In this document: positions 1 through 8,981 of the stretch, piece after piece
How the letters are laid out: each line of letters opens with the position of its first letter
Numbering within the stretch: the stretch's first letter is position 1
Assembly (NCBI GenBank): GCA_036495715.1
Contig: DASXML010000025.1
Coordinates: 1-64,000 of the forward strand
DNA from: Scandinavium sp036495715
GTDB lineage: Bacteria > Pseudomonadota > Gammaproteobacteria > Enterobacterales > Enterobacteriaceae
DNA length: 64,000 nucleotides
Reading direction: 5' to 3'
Notes under the pieces: model-generated
What the model was told of the DNA's origin: nothing
Database searches by the model: none
What the model saw: only the letters and a program-made list of their open reading frames with translations
Made by a program: the position numbers and the translations under genes

Positions 1-172
1 CTTTCATCCTTTTGATATCAGAGGCTTCCATACCGCCATACTTTGCTTTCCAGTTGTAGTACGAAGCTTCAGAGATACCGGCTTCACGGCAGACATCCTT
101 AACGGTACGTCCGGTTTCGACGGACTTCAGAACAGCAATGATCTGGTGTTCGGTGAATCGGGCTTTACGCAT
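1..172 (-). mobile_element. IS3-family transposase OrfA, N-terminal part, cut by window edge
   Basis: Reading leftward from the ATG at 172, the frame gives MRKARFTEHQIIAVLKSVE followed by a helix-turn-helix ending in GISEASYYNWKAKYGGMEAS. This is the typical N-terminus of OrfA from the IS3 family (IS407/ISEhe3-like group), which binds the insertion-sequence ends. The gene continues beyond position 1, so neither OrfB nor the far end of the element can be seen. The near end of the element should lie within about 180-260, but I could not identify a terminal inverted repeat with confidence. Confidence 0.88.
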
Positions 173-410
173 GGCGATCTCCTCAGAGGACATAATCAGT
201 ATGTTGGAAGATCTCTAAAAGCGAATCGGCCGTTTGCAGGGATACTTACAATGAACAGAGCAGTAGAATATAATGCTTATATTGGGTAATATAGCTGGGT
301 GGTGCGTTATAACTGGCTGGACAGTGCCTTTTTTTATCACTAAACGAAATGCAGAACTATGCATCACGATGTCAATGGCTTTATAATCACGAGCGTTAGA
401 ATATGGCGCT

Positions 411-489
411 AAAATGCTTCACGCCAGTGCAGCATTTTCAACGCATGACCTGATTTTTCTCGTTGCCCCGTTAAAAATGAGAGGGCAAC
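411..489. other. Two consecutive stem-loops upstream of the AAA ATPase gene
   Basis: An inverted repeat AAAATGCT/AGCATTTT (411-418 and 431-438) is followed by GTTGCCC/GGGCAAC (462-468 and 483-489). They occupy the AT-rich leader of the ATPase gene starting at 544. Neither is followed by a T-run, so they do not look like terminators. Their role is unknown; they could be an RNA leader or protein-binding sites. The rest of 173-543 shows no coding potential that I can support. Confidence 0.35.
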
Positions 490-543
490 TGGATAACATA
501 TCCCGAAGTTTTATTATCTCAGCATTATATTGGAAATAAAACC

Positions 544-1638
544 ATGATTAAACGCATTCAAATACAAAACTTTCGTTCAGTGCGTAACATACACCTCGAA
601 CTTGGAAAACTTAACATTATATTTGGCAGTAATGGCTGTGGTAAATCAAACATTTATAAAGGCATCCAGTTGCTTTCGGCCGCCGCAGACGGTCAGTTTT
701 CAACCCACCTCAGTGACGAGGGGGGACTTGAGAACGTAATGTGGTCAGGACGAACCAGCACAACGATGAGGCACCCCAGGCGTGTCGTTTTGTCCTGCCA
801 GACTGATGATTTTGATTATGAAATGCAAATTGGCTTTCCTGATAGGTCCCCATATCCCACCGCTTTTTCGTTAGACCCGGTCTTTAAAGAGGAAAATATA
901 TGGATTGGTAATGCCGGTCGACGCCCGAGCACGAATGTTTTGCATCGCAAAAATAGCGCAACTTTTTTAATAGATATTGATAACCATAAAAACACATACA
1001 CAGGTGCCGCTTATGAGAATGAGTCAATATTCGGACATTTGGGCGAACCTCATAAATATCCAGAGATATCCCAAGTAAGAGAAACAATGAGAAAATGGCG
1101 TTTTTATCACGAATTTGATGTTTCTAAAAAGTCTTCGTTAAGAACGCCAAATGTTGGGCATCGTTCTCCTGCATTATTTAGCGACGGTTCAAATTTAGCA
1201 GCGGCATTCCAAACTATTATTGAGATTGGTGATTCAGAAATACTGAAAGAAATACTTTCCGATGCTTTCCCTGAATACTCATTTTATTGCGAAAATGAAA
1301 ACTCCTTATTTGTGATGAAAATGCAACGTAAAGGTGTTAATCGCCCTTTACTGGCTAGCGAAATGTCAGATGGAACGTTGCGCTTCTTATGTTTGGCTGT
1401 TGCGCTACTCAGTCCAAGACCGCCTTCATTTTTTGCGTTGAATGAGCCAGAGAATAGTCTTCATCCTTTACTGCTCCCGGCGCTTGCAAAACTCATTGTC
1501 GAATCATCACGATACTCACAAATATGGCTAACGAGCCACTCGCATGGCCTTGCCGAACTTATCTCAAAACATACATCGTTTCAGCTTTACGAACTGGAAA
1601 ATGGGGCTGGGGAGACAGTCATAAAAAATCAAAGCTGA
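544..1638 (+). CDS. Lone AAA-family (RecF/OLD-like) ATPase
   Basis: A 364-residue ATPase of the AAA_21 / ABC-ATPase-like class. It opens with IKRIQIQNFRSVRNIHLEL, the usual start of RecF/OLD-type proteins, and has a Walker A GSNGCGKSN near residues 29-37. An ABC-type signature (SEMSDGTLRFL) lies near 275, and a Walker B region FFALNEPENSLHP near 296, with Asn where many relatives have Asp. A histidine switch region (TSHSHGL) follows. The length looks complete for single-domain members. No nuclease (TOPRIM) domain or partner gene is present, and the gene is flanked by insertion-sequence debris, which suggests acquisition by transfer. Such ATPases occur in phage-defence loci, but nothing here proves that role. 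The start at 544 follows GGAAATAAAACC, a weak ribosome site. Confidence 0.8.
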   Translation: MIKRIQIQNFRSVRNIHLELGKLNIIFGSNGCGKSNIYKGIQLLSAAADGQFSTHLSDEGGLENVMWSGRTSTTMRHPRRVVLSCQTDDFDYEMQIGFPDRSPYPTAFSLDPVFKEENIWIGNAGRRPSTNVLHRKNSATFLIDIDNHKNTYTGAAYENESIFGHLGEPHKYPEISQVRETMRKWRFYHEFDVSKKSSLRTPNVGHRSPALFSDGSNLAAAFQTIIEIGDSEILKEILSDAFPEYSFYCENENSLFVMKMQRKGVNRPLLASEMSDGTLRFLCLAVALLSPRPPSFFALNEPENSLHPLLLPALAKLIVESSRYSQIWLTSHSHGLAELISKHTSFQLYELENGAGETVIKNQS

Positions 1639-1756
1639 GGATGTGGCAATAACCTCTGCCAGTGACCCCTTAAGGCCGCGCACACCGCCAGTCAGGACAT
1701 AAACCTCATCGCTCAGCGCTGAACCATTGTCTACAACGACAACAGCGCCTCTCATA

Positions 1757-1834
1757 TTTAAGCACAGCGATGCGCTCTGCAAGCCTCAGGACTTCATTGC
1801 AGAATTCAGGCGTGTGTTGCTTACAGGGCTTTTT
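1757..1834 (-). pseudogene. Fragment of an IS3-family OrfA
   Basis: On the minus strand this stretch reads KKPCKQHTPEFCNEVLRLAE, a degenerate copy of the OrfA start found in many IS3-family elements (K-R-x-YTPEF-x-x-E-A-LRLAERIGV). The similarity covers only about 26 residues and the frame then becomes nonsense, so this is a remnant. Positions 1639-1756 show no recognisable gene. Confidence 0.5.
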
Positions 1835-1853
1835 GCTGGAATATTTACAACCG

Positions 1854-2178
1854 CATACCCGCCGTAATATCCACAATGTACACATCCGTCCCACCGTCAA
1901 CGTTGATGGAAGAAGCGCTGAAACGGATCGCCGAGTTGTACGGTATAGAATCTGATATAAGGGGAATGCCGGCAGAGCAGCGCCCTACCGAACGCCAGTT
2001 GAAAAGCAGGCCATTACTGAAATCTCTGGAAAGCTGGCTACTTGAAAAGCTGAAAACGCTGTCGCGGCACTCAGAACTGGCGAAGGCGTTCACCTACGCA
2101 CTGAACCAGTGGCCGGCACTGAATCAGTAGCCGGCACTGACGTACTATGCGGAGGATGCTCGAGCCAAAGCAAATCCC
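1854..2178 (+). pseudogene. IS66-family transposase (TnpC) remnant
   Basis: The stretch matches the C-terminal third of IS66 TnpC. It starts as HTRRNIHNVHI in one frame, shifts frame near 1885, and continues as EEALKRIAELYGIESDIRGM and LSRHSELAKAFTYALNQWPAL in the next. An 18-bp direct duplication (two copies of a segment encoding QWPAL) then occurs; in the second copy TGG has become TAG at 2128-2130. The frame resumes as PALTYYAEDARAKANPP before similarity stops. The frameshift, nonsense codon and missing catalytic DDE region make it inactive. It marks an old insertion at the edge of the accessory region. Confidence 0.8.
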
Positions 2179-2210
2179 CCTGTACGCTTACATTTAATAG
2201 AGGGTTAGGT

Positions 2211-2576
2211 TTATTTTAAAACCTGGATGTTATAGGCATCAAGCTCAACACTGTTCCAATCTTTATCAATTTCGCCTGAGATACGCACCTTGTCAGCTGG
2301 TGTAACACTGAGGCCATTCCAGAGATTGCTATCAATCTCAACATTGATCATCCCGCTGCTATCACGAAACTCATATAGCTCGTCACCAATTTGTTTGACG
2401 ACATTCCCTTCAATTACAACTTTCACATTGTCCCGGAGGTTTTTAGCTTGAGCGATCCCTATTTGGCCTGATGCAGGGCCTTTAAATCCATTGCCGGAAG
2501 AAACCAGGCCAGATTGTTGCGCCAGTGCGCTCAAAGAAAAACCCACCATTACAACTGTCATTAACATCTTTTTCAT
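2211..2576 (-). CDS. YgiW/YdeI-family periplasmic OB-fold stress protein
   Basis: A 121-residue protein with a signal peptide (residues 1-19, ending SLSALA-Q) and one bacterial OB-fold (BOF) domain. Family landmarks are visible: the region with DNVKVVIEGNVVKQIGDELY, then EFRDSSGMINVEID and VRISGEIDKDW. Members such as E. coli YgiW and YdeI are periplasmic and are linked to tolerance of peroxide, cadmium, acid or antimicrobial peptides; the ligand is not established. It has no obvious operon partner: the next leftward-reading gene upstream starts 180 bp away. The start with MKKMLM has AAGGAAGTT just upstream, a good ribosome site. Confidence 0.8.
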   Translation of the reverse strand: MKKMLMTVVMVGFSLSALAQQSGLVSSGNGFKGPASGQIGIAQAKNLRDNVKVVIEGNVVKQIGDELYEFRDSSGMINVEIDSNLWNGLSVTPADKVRISGEIDKDWNSVELDAYNIQVLK

Positions 2577-2758
2577 ATTTAACTTCCTTTACTTTCACTG
2601 TGGTTATTATGGCAAAAATTGCCACATTATTTAACGGTGTTAAAAATTTATTTGGAATGAACCTTAAAAAACAATAAAGAAAATAATTGCCGCACTTTTT
2701 TAATCGCATCAAAAACATTTCGTCTTCTCCGCAGCGCGGCCTACTAAGCGTATGCGAA

Positions 2759-3907
2759 TCAGTCATTCAACGGCGAAATGCCTTGTACCGGCCCAATTAA
2801 GCGATCAAACAAACTTTTTGCACGTTCAACGCGTGCACGGTCACGCATAAACTCCAGGAAATCGGTAGGACTGGTGTTGTATTTGTCCATTGATTTATAG
2901 CCTGCTGGAGTTGCGATATCCCGGCGTAACGGAAACTGAAATGACGGTGTATTTACCGGGGCTGATAGCATCCAGCTCATATAGAGTTTTGCCGCTGCCG
3001 GATGTTTAGCGCCTTTGAAAATGGCCCCCGTTTGTGCCCATGTCAGGAACGGATCACTTTTTGGTAAAACGACGCGGATATTACTGGACTCTGCGGGTTC
3101 AAACGGATCCGCAGTACCGAGAGTGATTGCGTATTTTCCTGCCTCTAATGCATCACTCGGCGTTTGGGTGCCACGTACCCATTGCACGCCGTTGTCCTTA
3201 AGCTTTTGCATATAATCGATACCGTATTTTTGAATGATTTTGTCGAACATATACAACACGGCATCATCGTCGTTAGGATAAGGAATGACTATTTTATTTT
3301 TGAATTCTGGCTTGAGGAAGTCCTCATAACCACGAGGCACATCAGCCGCACTGACCAGGTTCTTGTTGTAGCTAATAGCGAACGTCAGCAGCATTAAACC
3401 TGTAAAGCGGGCTTGCGGATCTTTATAAGCATCAGGAATTTGCGACCAGCCAATCGGTTTGTACGGAAGTAAAAGACCGCGCTGGGCCCAGCTATCAAAG
3501 TCATGCAGAGTCTGTAGCTGCGCTACATCCACTTTCAGGTCTTTGCGCAGCAGCTGTTCTTCAATGCGCGCGTCATGATACTTGCTAAGATCGACAATGA
3601 TATTTAGTTTCATGCCTGGGAACTGGCTCTCAAACCCTTGTTTGATACCGAACCCCTGGGTAACTTCATCGCCACCGGCATACACAGTAAGCTCGCCACC
3701 CTCTTTTAATGCTGCTTTATAAAGGTCGTCCAGCGAACATCCTGTACCATCACGCTCTACCCTGGATTGTGTTGCAACGGGTTGTGCGTGAACCGGCACA
3801 GAGAGGGCAAGCACAGAAAATAAACAGAGGTATGGGATTTTTTTTGATACCCTCTGTAAAAATGCTGGACGGTTCTTAATGGGTGGAGATAACGATAATT
3901 TTTCCAT
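2759..3907 (-). CDS. Orphan ABC-type extracellular solute-binding protein
   Basis: A 382-residue periplasmic binding protein of the iron/putrescine/thiamine-type group (SBP_bac family 1/8). A positively charged N-terminus and hydrophobic segment near residues 27-41 (ending VPVHA-Q) form the signal peptide. The domain begins with LYKAALKEGGELTVYAGGDE, typical for this group, and includes FAISYNKNLVSAADVP and a C-terminal FPLRRDIATP. No permease or ATPase gene is near, so it either serves a transporter elsewhere or is a relic. The substrate cannot be deduced. The start at 3907 gives a rather long n-region; a shorter start is possible but no better internal Met is visible before the signal. Confidence 0.75.
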   Translation of the reverse strand: MEKLSLSPPIKNRPAFLQRVSKKIPYLCLFSVLALSVPVHAQPVATQSRVERDGTGCSLDDLYKAALKEGGELTVYAGGDEVTQGFGIKQGFESQFPGMKLNIIVDLSKYHDARIEEQLLRKDLKVDVAQLQTLHDFDSWAQRGLLLPYKPIGWSQIPDAYKDPQARFTGLMLLTFAISYNKNLVSAADVPRGYEDFLKPEFKNKIVIPYPNDDDAVLYMFDKIIQKYGIDYMQKLKDNGVQWVRGTQTPSDALEAGKYAITLGTADPFEPAESSNIRVVLPKSDPFLTWAQTGAIFKGAKHPAAAKLYMSWMLSAPVNTPSFQFPLRRDIATPAGYKSMDKYNTSPTDFLEFMRDRARVERAKSLFDRLIGPVQGISPLND

Positions 3908-4054
3908 GTTGATATTCCTTTGTGAAAATAAAATTTATACTGTTCTGATGTAGGTGTTCAGAAGCAAATACTTACTGCATCATAATCATTATTCTGCACG
4001 CGCTTAAAATAGAATAATACGAAGTCGTCAGTTTCGTTATTCAATAAGCTTACT

Positions 4055-4390
4055 CTAATATTCCCGGCGCTTGCCAACCAAACAGGTAACTATTAAAAGG
4101 AAAATGATTCCAACCGCCCAGGTCAGCCATACCAAATAGCCAGCCCAATCAGTCAGACCTGGCAGCACCTCTGAAAAGGTTTGCCATAATAACAATAACG
4201 TTTGCTGCAAGGTGTCACTCATATTTTTGGGGATCAGATCCAATAACGGAATTTTCTGCTGCGTGACATTTTGCGCCGACGCTAATAGCGCTGGTAAGGC
4301 GCTGACAAGTTCAGACATCCCCCAGGCAAGAAGCGTCCACACTGCCATGACAATTAGCATTACTACCAAAAACAAACTTCTTAATTTCAT
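4055..4390 (-). CDS. Small membrane protein of unknown function
   Basis: I do not recognise this 111-residue protein. It has two clear hydrophobic segments, about residues 4-25 and 82-104. Between them lies an amphipathic stretch with many Leu, Gln and Thr residues, and the protein ends KRREY. It lies 78 bp downstream of the fimbrial adhesin gene on the same strand and could be a late member of that operon, or an independent gene. The start is preceded by AAAAGGGAAATAAT, an acceptable ribosome site. Confidence 0.6.
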   Translation of the reverse strand: MKLRSLFLVVMLIVMAVWTLLAWGMSELVSALPALLASAQNVTQQKIPLLDLIPKNMSDTLQQTLLLLWQTFSEVLPGLTDWAGYLVWLTWAVGIIFLLIVTCLVGKRREY

Positions 4391-4468
4391 ATTATTTCCC
4401 TTTTAAAATGTACATATTGCTATGTATTAAAAATCGTTATTGTATAAATAGTGGTATTCGAGCGACTG

Positions 4469-5500
4469 CTAATTGTACGTCAGGGTATACGTTGCCGTTG
4501 CATTAGCCACGCCGGGTGTCACGGTATTCCTTGTTCTGTAATAGCGCGCGATAAGTGGAATTTTAAATGCACCGAGATCTGCTTGACCAACCGCAAGATT
4601 TTGGTTCAACGGTATCGGTGAATTGTTATAAAGCAGTTGAACACCCACGCCACTCGCGGTTGCATTCCCGTCGGTAGCCGCGGTCAGGGCTATAACCCCC
4701 TGCCCTGAAATATTGCTATCTTCATTGGCATTTATTTTGACACTGACGCCCACACCAGCATTGCACGTCATGTCGATCGAAAAATTATGCGAATCCGCAA
4801 CGCTCCCAACCGATGGAATGCTGTGAGCCTGGATATTACCTAATGGAACGCTTAATGATTTTGATGCTTCTGTTACGGTGCATGAAGCAGTGTTTATCGT
4901 AGCACTAACACTTAAGTTAGCGAGATTGAAACCATTATCTGCGGTCCTTAGAAAACTTGATGATGCATAATTTACTTGACCCGATGCTACCTGACTGAAA
5001 GATGCCGTTTTTATCAATTCAACTTTTATGCTTGCATTTGGATTTAGATAAATAGATGAATATGAGTGTGCGATCAAAATTGGAATACTAATGTATGTCT
5101 GTGTCGGTGTTGTTGGTTCGTTCTGATATGCTGAAGCCGTAAAGTAATACAACTTTACGCCAATGCCTTGAATGTTTGTAGCGTAAATCGCGTTGGTTGT
5201 TGCACTTCCATCTCCCGATGCAAGAATAGAGGTGTTCGCGGCAGGGTTTGTTCCCGGACTACCCGGATTCGCATTCGTTCCACAAGAAAATGATGGTAAC
5301 ACTCCGCCAAATGAACTGATTAACCCTGACTTTATCGCTATAACGCTACCAACGGGTGTGGTGTAATCATTAGGTATTGTTATTGAACCCAAATCTACGT
5401 TTATCGCAGCCGGTGCGTTTGAGCCTGAAAAGTAATAACACGCATACGCAGTATGTTGCGTCGCGACAAACAATAATAGTAAAAATAATATTTTTTTCAT
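4469..5500 (-). CDS. Two-domain fimbrial tip adhesin
   Basis: A 343-residue secreted protein, last gene of the chaperone-usher cluster. A signal peptide covers residues 1-20 (ending HTAYA-C). The N-terminal half, to about 195, has the size of a receptor-binding domain and shows no close resemblance that I can name. The C-terminal half is a pilin domain: SCTVTEASKSLSVPLGNI, a second cysteine near 247, VGVQLLYNNSPIPLNQN, then the terminal beta strand with the conserved penultimate aromatic (ATYTLTYN). This layout is that of FimH-type tip adhesins assembled by donor-strand complementation. The receptor is unknown. Confidence 0.85.
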   Translation of the reverse strand: MKKILFLLLLFVATQHTAYACYYFSGSNAPAAINVDLGSITIPNDYTTPVGSVIAIKSGLISSFGGVLPSFSCGTNANPGSPGTNPAANTSILASGDGSATTNAIYATNIQGIGVKLYYFTASAYQNEPTTPTQTYISIPILIAHSYSSIYLNPNASIKVELIKTASFSQVASGQVNYASSSFLRTADNGFNLANLSVSATINTASCTVTEASKSLSVPLGNIQAHSIPSVGSVADSHNFSIDMTCNAGVGVSVKINANEDSNISGQGVIALTAATDGNATASGVGVQLLYNNSPIPLNQNLAVGQADLGAFKIPLIARYYRTRNTVTPGVANATATYTLTYN

Positions 5501-5552
5501 AGCGTCATACTCAATTTATTTAGTGATAGGATTGTTATCAATATGCTGAGAT

Positions 5553-8138
5553 TTAAATACATTGCGCAGAAAATAATTCCAGACCATCCGTATCATTGGA
5601 TACACGGTAATCGACAGAACACTGTTCTTTCGCATTTTTTCCCCAGTTAACTTCAAGTTTCCCTTTTTCCGCTAATCCCGTCAGATAAACCTGGCCGTTA
5701 TCACCAACAATAAAACCTTGATCAAATTTGCTTTCCGGGTTGGAAACAATGGCGCCAAACGGTACTGGTTTACCGTTACTCTGATTAAGAGATAGCAACA
5801 TTCGATGTCCTACGCTTGCCTGATAAGACGCGACAACAACCGCACCTCGCGTCGGGATTACCGTCTGCGTCGTGAGTGGCACTTCAATATCATCGGCAAA
5901 ACTTTCGGTATTAAGTGAAAGTGTATTTTTTCTGTAGGGGCTGACATAGGTCACGACGGCATAGCCGCGCCAATCCGTTTTGACGCCATTTTGCCCCTGA
6001 ACGGCGACGCTTTTCGCACCCGGAGCAGCGACCAGGGCAATTGTTTCGCCTAATGGCTGGGAAAGCGTCACGCCGTACTGGTGCGCCACTATCCCACCCT
6101 GAATACCATAATTCAGACGTTGACTGTCTTTGTCATAGCCGTATCCCCCGGTCAATTCTCCGGAACCGGCACGCCAGTCAGCACTCGCGCTACCACTGTT
6201 GCCTTGCCCGTTACTGCCATATCCCTGCTGTACACCCCAGCTTAAATTGTTATCTTCAAGGGCTGTACCACTGACATTGAGACTATTCGTTGTGGTGCCA
6301 TATTTGCTGCTGTTCAGCATATAACTGGCATACACTGGATGCTTTCCATTAAACAGCTTGTCCAGTGGAATACTGATATTAAAAGAGAATAACTGGTCTG
6401 AACTGTATATTTTCCCGTGCGTATTGGTGTCATTAAATCCAGTTTGATTAGAGTTGCGGTTATAAGCGTAACTCAGTCCGTAACTGATCCCGTTCCACGC
6501 ATTATTGTAACTCACGGAATATGACTTCATGCCCTGGCTGTTGTCCCAGTAATCCTCAATTATTGCCGTTAACGCCACACTACCGGCAACAGACCCTAAA
6601 CTCTGGCTCACTGTCATCTCGGCACGATCGCGTCGTTGCTGAGACACCGGTGATGGATCCTTATCCTCATGATAAGAATCAAACGCTTGCTGTAACGTTA
6701 AGAAGTTACTGGTCGCGTAGCGATAACCGGCAATCGCGAAGTTAGTCCCGGTGGTGACAAAGTTTTTGCTATAACGGGCTCTGAAAGAACGGCCACTGAG
6801 TTGTGGGCCGTTATTCTGACGGGCCCAGGATTGCGTCATATCAATCGAAACGGCACCCATTTGGCCAAGATTCTTACCACCACCAACCTGCATGGCCTGG
6901 TATTTGTTGGAAAACTGCCCCCCACCATAGCCAGTGAAACCATACTTCATACCGTAAATAAACGTGCTTTGTGCAAATGGCGTTTTGACCACGCTGCTGT
7001 CGTAAGAACGATATGTACCAGACGTCAGGCTGTACTTCAGTTGTCCTTCACGCTGGAGCACTGGCAAAGAGGCGTATGGGATCACCAGATGCTGTTCACT
7101 GCCGTCCGATTCTTTAATGGTAACGTACAGATCCCCTGCGCTACCGGTTGGGTACATGTCATTAATTTCAAAAGCACCCGGCGAGACGTAAGTTTGGTAA
7201 ATAACGTAGCCATTTTGACGTACAGTCACTTGCGCATTGGTACGCGCAATACCTCGTACCGATGGGGCGTAACCACGCAGACTCTCGGGACGCATGTCAT
7301 CATCAGACGCTATTTGCACGCCACGAAAGGGTACGCTGTCGAAGACATCTGCTGGGCTTGAGCTGTCACCCAAAATCAACTGTGACTTAAGCACCTTAAT
7401 ATCACGCTGAAGGTACGTATAAACAGAGTCCCATTGTGAGGTGCTTTCTCCGTTTTTCCCGCCGGTGCTGCTGCGTGTCCAGGTGCTGTAATTACGTAAC
7501 CGCCACGGGCCAAAATTGACGCCTGGGCGTAAATTCATATATTGGTTATTCGTATTTTCGCCCGTTTTATTTTCATTGTTAGAGCCATTAGCACTGTAGT
7601 TCAATAAAAATGCCGGAATACCGTCATCCCAACGCTTGGGATCAACCCAACCTCGCGCCTGACTATTGACAGCGGACTGAGGAATGCTTAATAACAGTTG
7701 CTGCTGGCTGAATCGGAAATCGCTACTGGCTTGTGGTATAGCATCCATGTTTGCGCAGGTAGCATCAGCGGCACCTAATTCAGGATATTGCTGGGTAATT
7801 ACGCCCCATTTGGTCAGGCTTTCTACAGATAAACAGGGCAACAGATGTAGTTTGCCTGTTGCGTCAGGCATCATTTTAAATTCAACATCACGGGTATCAA
7901 TCAGGCTATTATTTAAATAAATATCAACATGATAAGTGCCCGGTAATTGTCCATCTTCGCGTTCAAATGCCGACAGATCTGAAGGGACCTGCTCGGGTGA
8001 ACCTAGCTCCAGTAACGCTGGATTGAAATATTCCTGATTTTGGTCGTCAGCAATAGCGTCCTCAGCCGATGAAAGATGAAGAGCGATAACACAAATTACT
8101 TTTATGAAATAACGTGCTTTTTGATGTGTAATTATCAT
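5553..8138 (-). CDS. Fimbrial outer-membrane usher (FimD/PapC family)
   Basis: An approximately 861-residue usher that receives chaperone-subunit complexes and exports the growing fimbria. The order of domains is normal: signal peptide, N-terminal periplasmic domain (EYFNPALLELG near the mature N-terminus), 24-strand barrel with inserted plug (NDMYPTGSAGDLYVTIKESD), and two C-terminal domains ending with the paired cysteines (EQCSVDY and SAQCI). I chose the ATG at 8138 because GAAAGAG precedes it; a GTG in frame at 8156 is also possible but lacks a good ribosome site. It sits 50 bp downstream of the chaperone gene and 52 bp upstream of the adhesin gene. Confidence 0.93.
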   Translation of the reverse strand: MIITHQKARYFIKVICVIALHLSSAEDAIADDQNQEYFNPALLELGSPEQVPSDLSAFEREDGQLPGTYHVDIYLNNSLIDTRDVEFKMMPDATGKLHLLPCLSVESLTKWGVITQQYPELGAADATCANMDAIPQASSDFRFSQQQLLLSIPQSAVNSQARGWVDPKRWDDGIPAFLLNYSANGSNNENKTGENTNNQYMNLRPGVNFGPWRLRNYSTWTRSSTGGKNGESTSQWDSVYTYLQRDIKVLKSQLILGDSSSPADVFDSVPFRGVQIASDDDMRPESLRGYAPSVRGIARTNAQVTVRQNGYVIYQTYVSPGAFEINDMYPTGSAGDLYVTIKESDGSEQHLVIPYASLPVLQREGQLKYSLTSGTYRSYDSSVVKTPFAQSTFIYGMKYGFTGYGGGQFSNKYQAMQVGGGKNLGQMGAVSIDMTQSWARQNNGPQLSGRSFRARYSKNFVTTGTNFAIAGYRYATSNFLTLQQAFDSYHEDKDPSPVSQQRRDRAEMTVSQSLGSVAGSVALTAIIEDYWDNSQGMKSYSVSYNNAWNGISYGLSYAYNRNSNQTGFNDTNTHGKIYSSDQLFSFNISIPLDKLFNGKHPVYASYMLNSSKYGTTTNSLNVSGTALEDNNLSWGVQQGYGSNGQGNSGSASADWRAGSGELTGGYGYDKDSQRLNYGIQGGIVAHQYGVTLSQPLGETIALVAAPGAKSVAVQGQNGVKTDWRGYAVVTYVSPYRKNTLSLNTESFADDIEVPLTTQTVIPTRGAVVVASYQASVGHRMLLSLNQSNGKPVPFGAIVSNPESKFDQGFIVGDNGQVYLTGLAEKGKLEVNWGKNAKEQCSVDYRVSNDTDGLELFSAQCI

Positions 8139-8206
8139 CTTTACTCTTTCTTTCACTGAGGAATCTATTGTGTATGCTTCCTAACGTATTTTTCTATACG
8201 CGCTGA

Positions 8207-8893
8207 TTAATTACCGAAGGTATGTGCTTCACCCAGGCCACCGTAATCAGAGATCAGCGTCCAGCTGATTTGTCCACTCGCGCCTTCGGATAAGGTGAAC
8301 GTGGCCTGACTCTTAGCCAGAACGTAGGTCGCATCTTTCACCCGATGCCCACCGACCTTTACCTGACTGAAATTCATGATAAAAGCCGTAGGGTTGGTCA
8401 CCGTAAGTTTATTTCCTGACTGGCTCCAGGTGAGTTTTGACGTCACTTCTTCGGGGTTCCCATTCAGGGATGCAGGTCGGAAAATGAGCTTAACTTTTGT
8501 TTTAACCGCAATTTGCAAAGCGTTCTGTCCTTTCACATCACTGCCCGATGGGATCGCTTTAATATTGAGCCAAAACAATGATTCACGATCCTCTGGTAAA
8601 CGTTCACGCGTACGAAGGACGCGTAAAATATTGTCCTGGTTGCCATTGAGACGAAATAAAGGAGGCGTCACAATAAAAGGTAATTTGCTGGAATTTCCAT
8701 CGTTATCTTCAGCCCATGACTGAATCAAATAAGGCGACTGAGCAGAGTTAGACACGCTCAATGACGCTTCTTTATTCGCGCCATTAAAGACCAGTCGTGT
8801 CCCACCGATGGTTACACCGCCACCATTAGCCGCATACGCGAGCGACCCTGTCAGTAGCAACGGAATAGTAAATATAGATAGCCATGAACGCAT
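8207..8893 (-). CDS. Periplasmic fimbrial chaperone (PapD/FimC family)
   Basis: A 228-residue chaperone with signal peptide MRSWLSIFTIPLLLTGSLAYA. The two-domain Ig-like fold is recognisable from GGTRLVFNGANKEASLSVSN (G1/A1 region), the conserved FIVTPPLFRL and NILRVLRT motifs, LFWLNIKAIP, and KTKVKLIFRPASL. It binds fimbrial subunits in the periplasm and passes them to the usher. The frame is open further upstream to 9052 and overlaps the pilin gene there; the ATG at 8893 is preferred because it begins the signal peptide. It is 88 bp downstream of the pilin gene in the same operon. Confidence 0.92.
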   Translation of the reverse strand: MRSWLSIFTIPLLLTGSLAYAANGGGVTIGGTRLVFNGANKEASLSVSNSAQSPYLIQSWAEDNDGNSSKLPFIVTPPLFRLNGNQDNILRVLRTRERLPEDRESLFWLNIKAIPSGSDVKGQNALQIAVKTKVKLIFRPASLNGNPEEVTSKLTWSQSGNKLTVTNPTAFIMNFSQVKVGGHRVKDATYVLAKSQATFTLSEGASGQISWTLISDYGGLGEAHTFGN

Positions 8894-8981
8894 GTAGTGA
8901 TGTCCTAAATTAAGAATAGTGGCCAGCAGAGGCTGGCCCGAGAATGGCACTCGGCCACTAATGTCCGAATATTTAGCGTTA

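Noticed and set aside
1296..1480. Walker B Asn of the AAA ATPase as a disabling mutation
   Set aside because: The surrounding LNEPENSLHP pattern is, as far as I recall, normal in this ATPase subgroup, so it is not evidence of decay.
6801..7361. Long plus-strand frame inside the usher gene
   Set aside because: It is antisense to a well-conserved usher sequence and encodes no recognisable protein.
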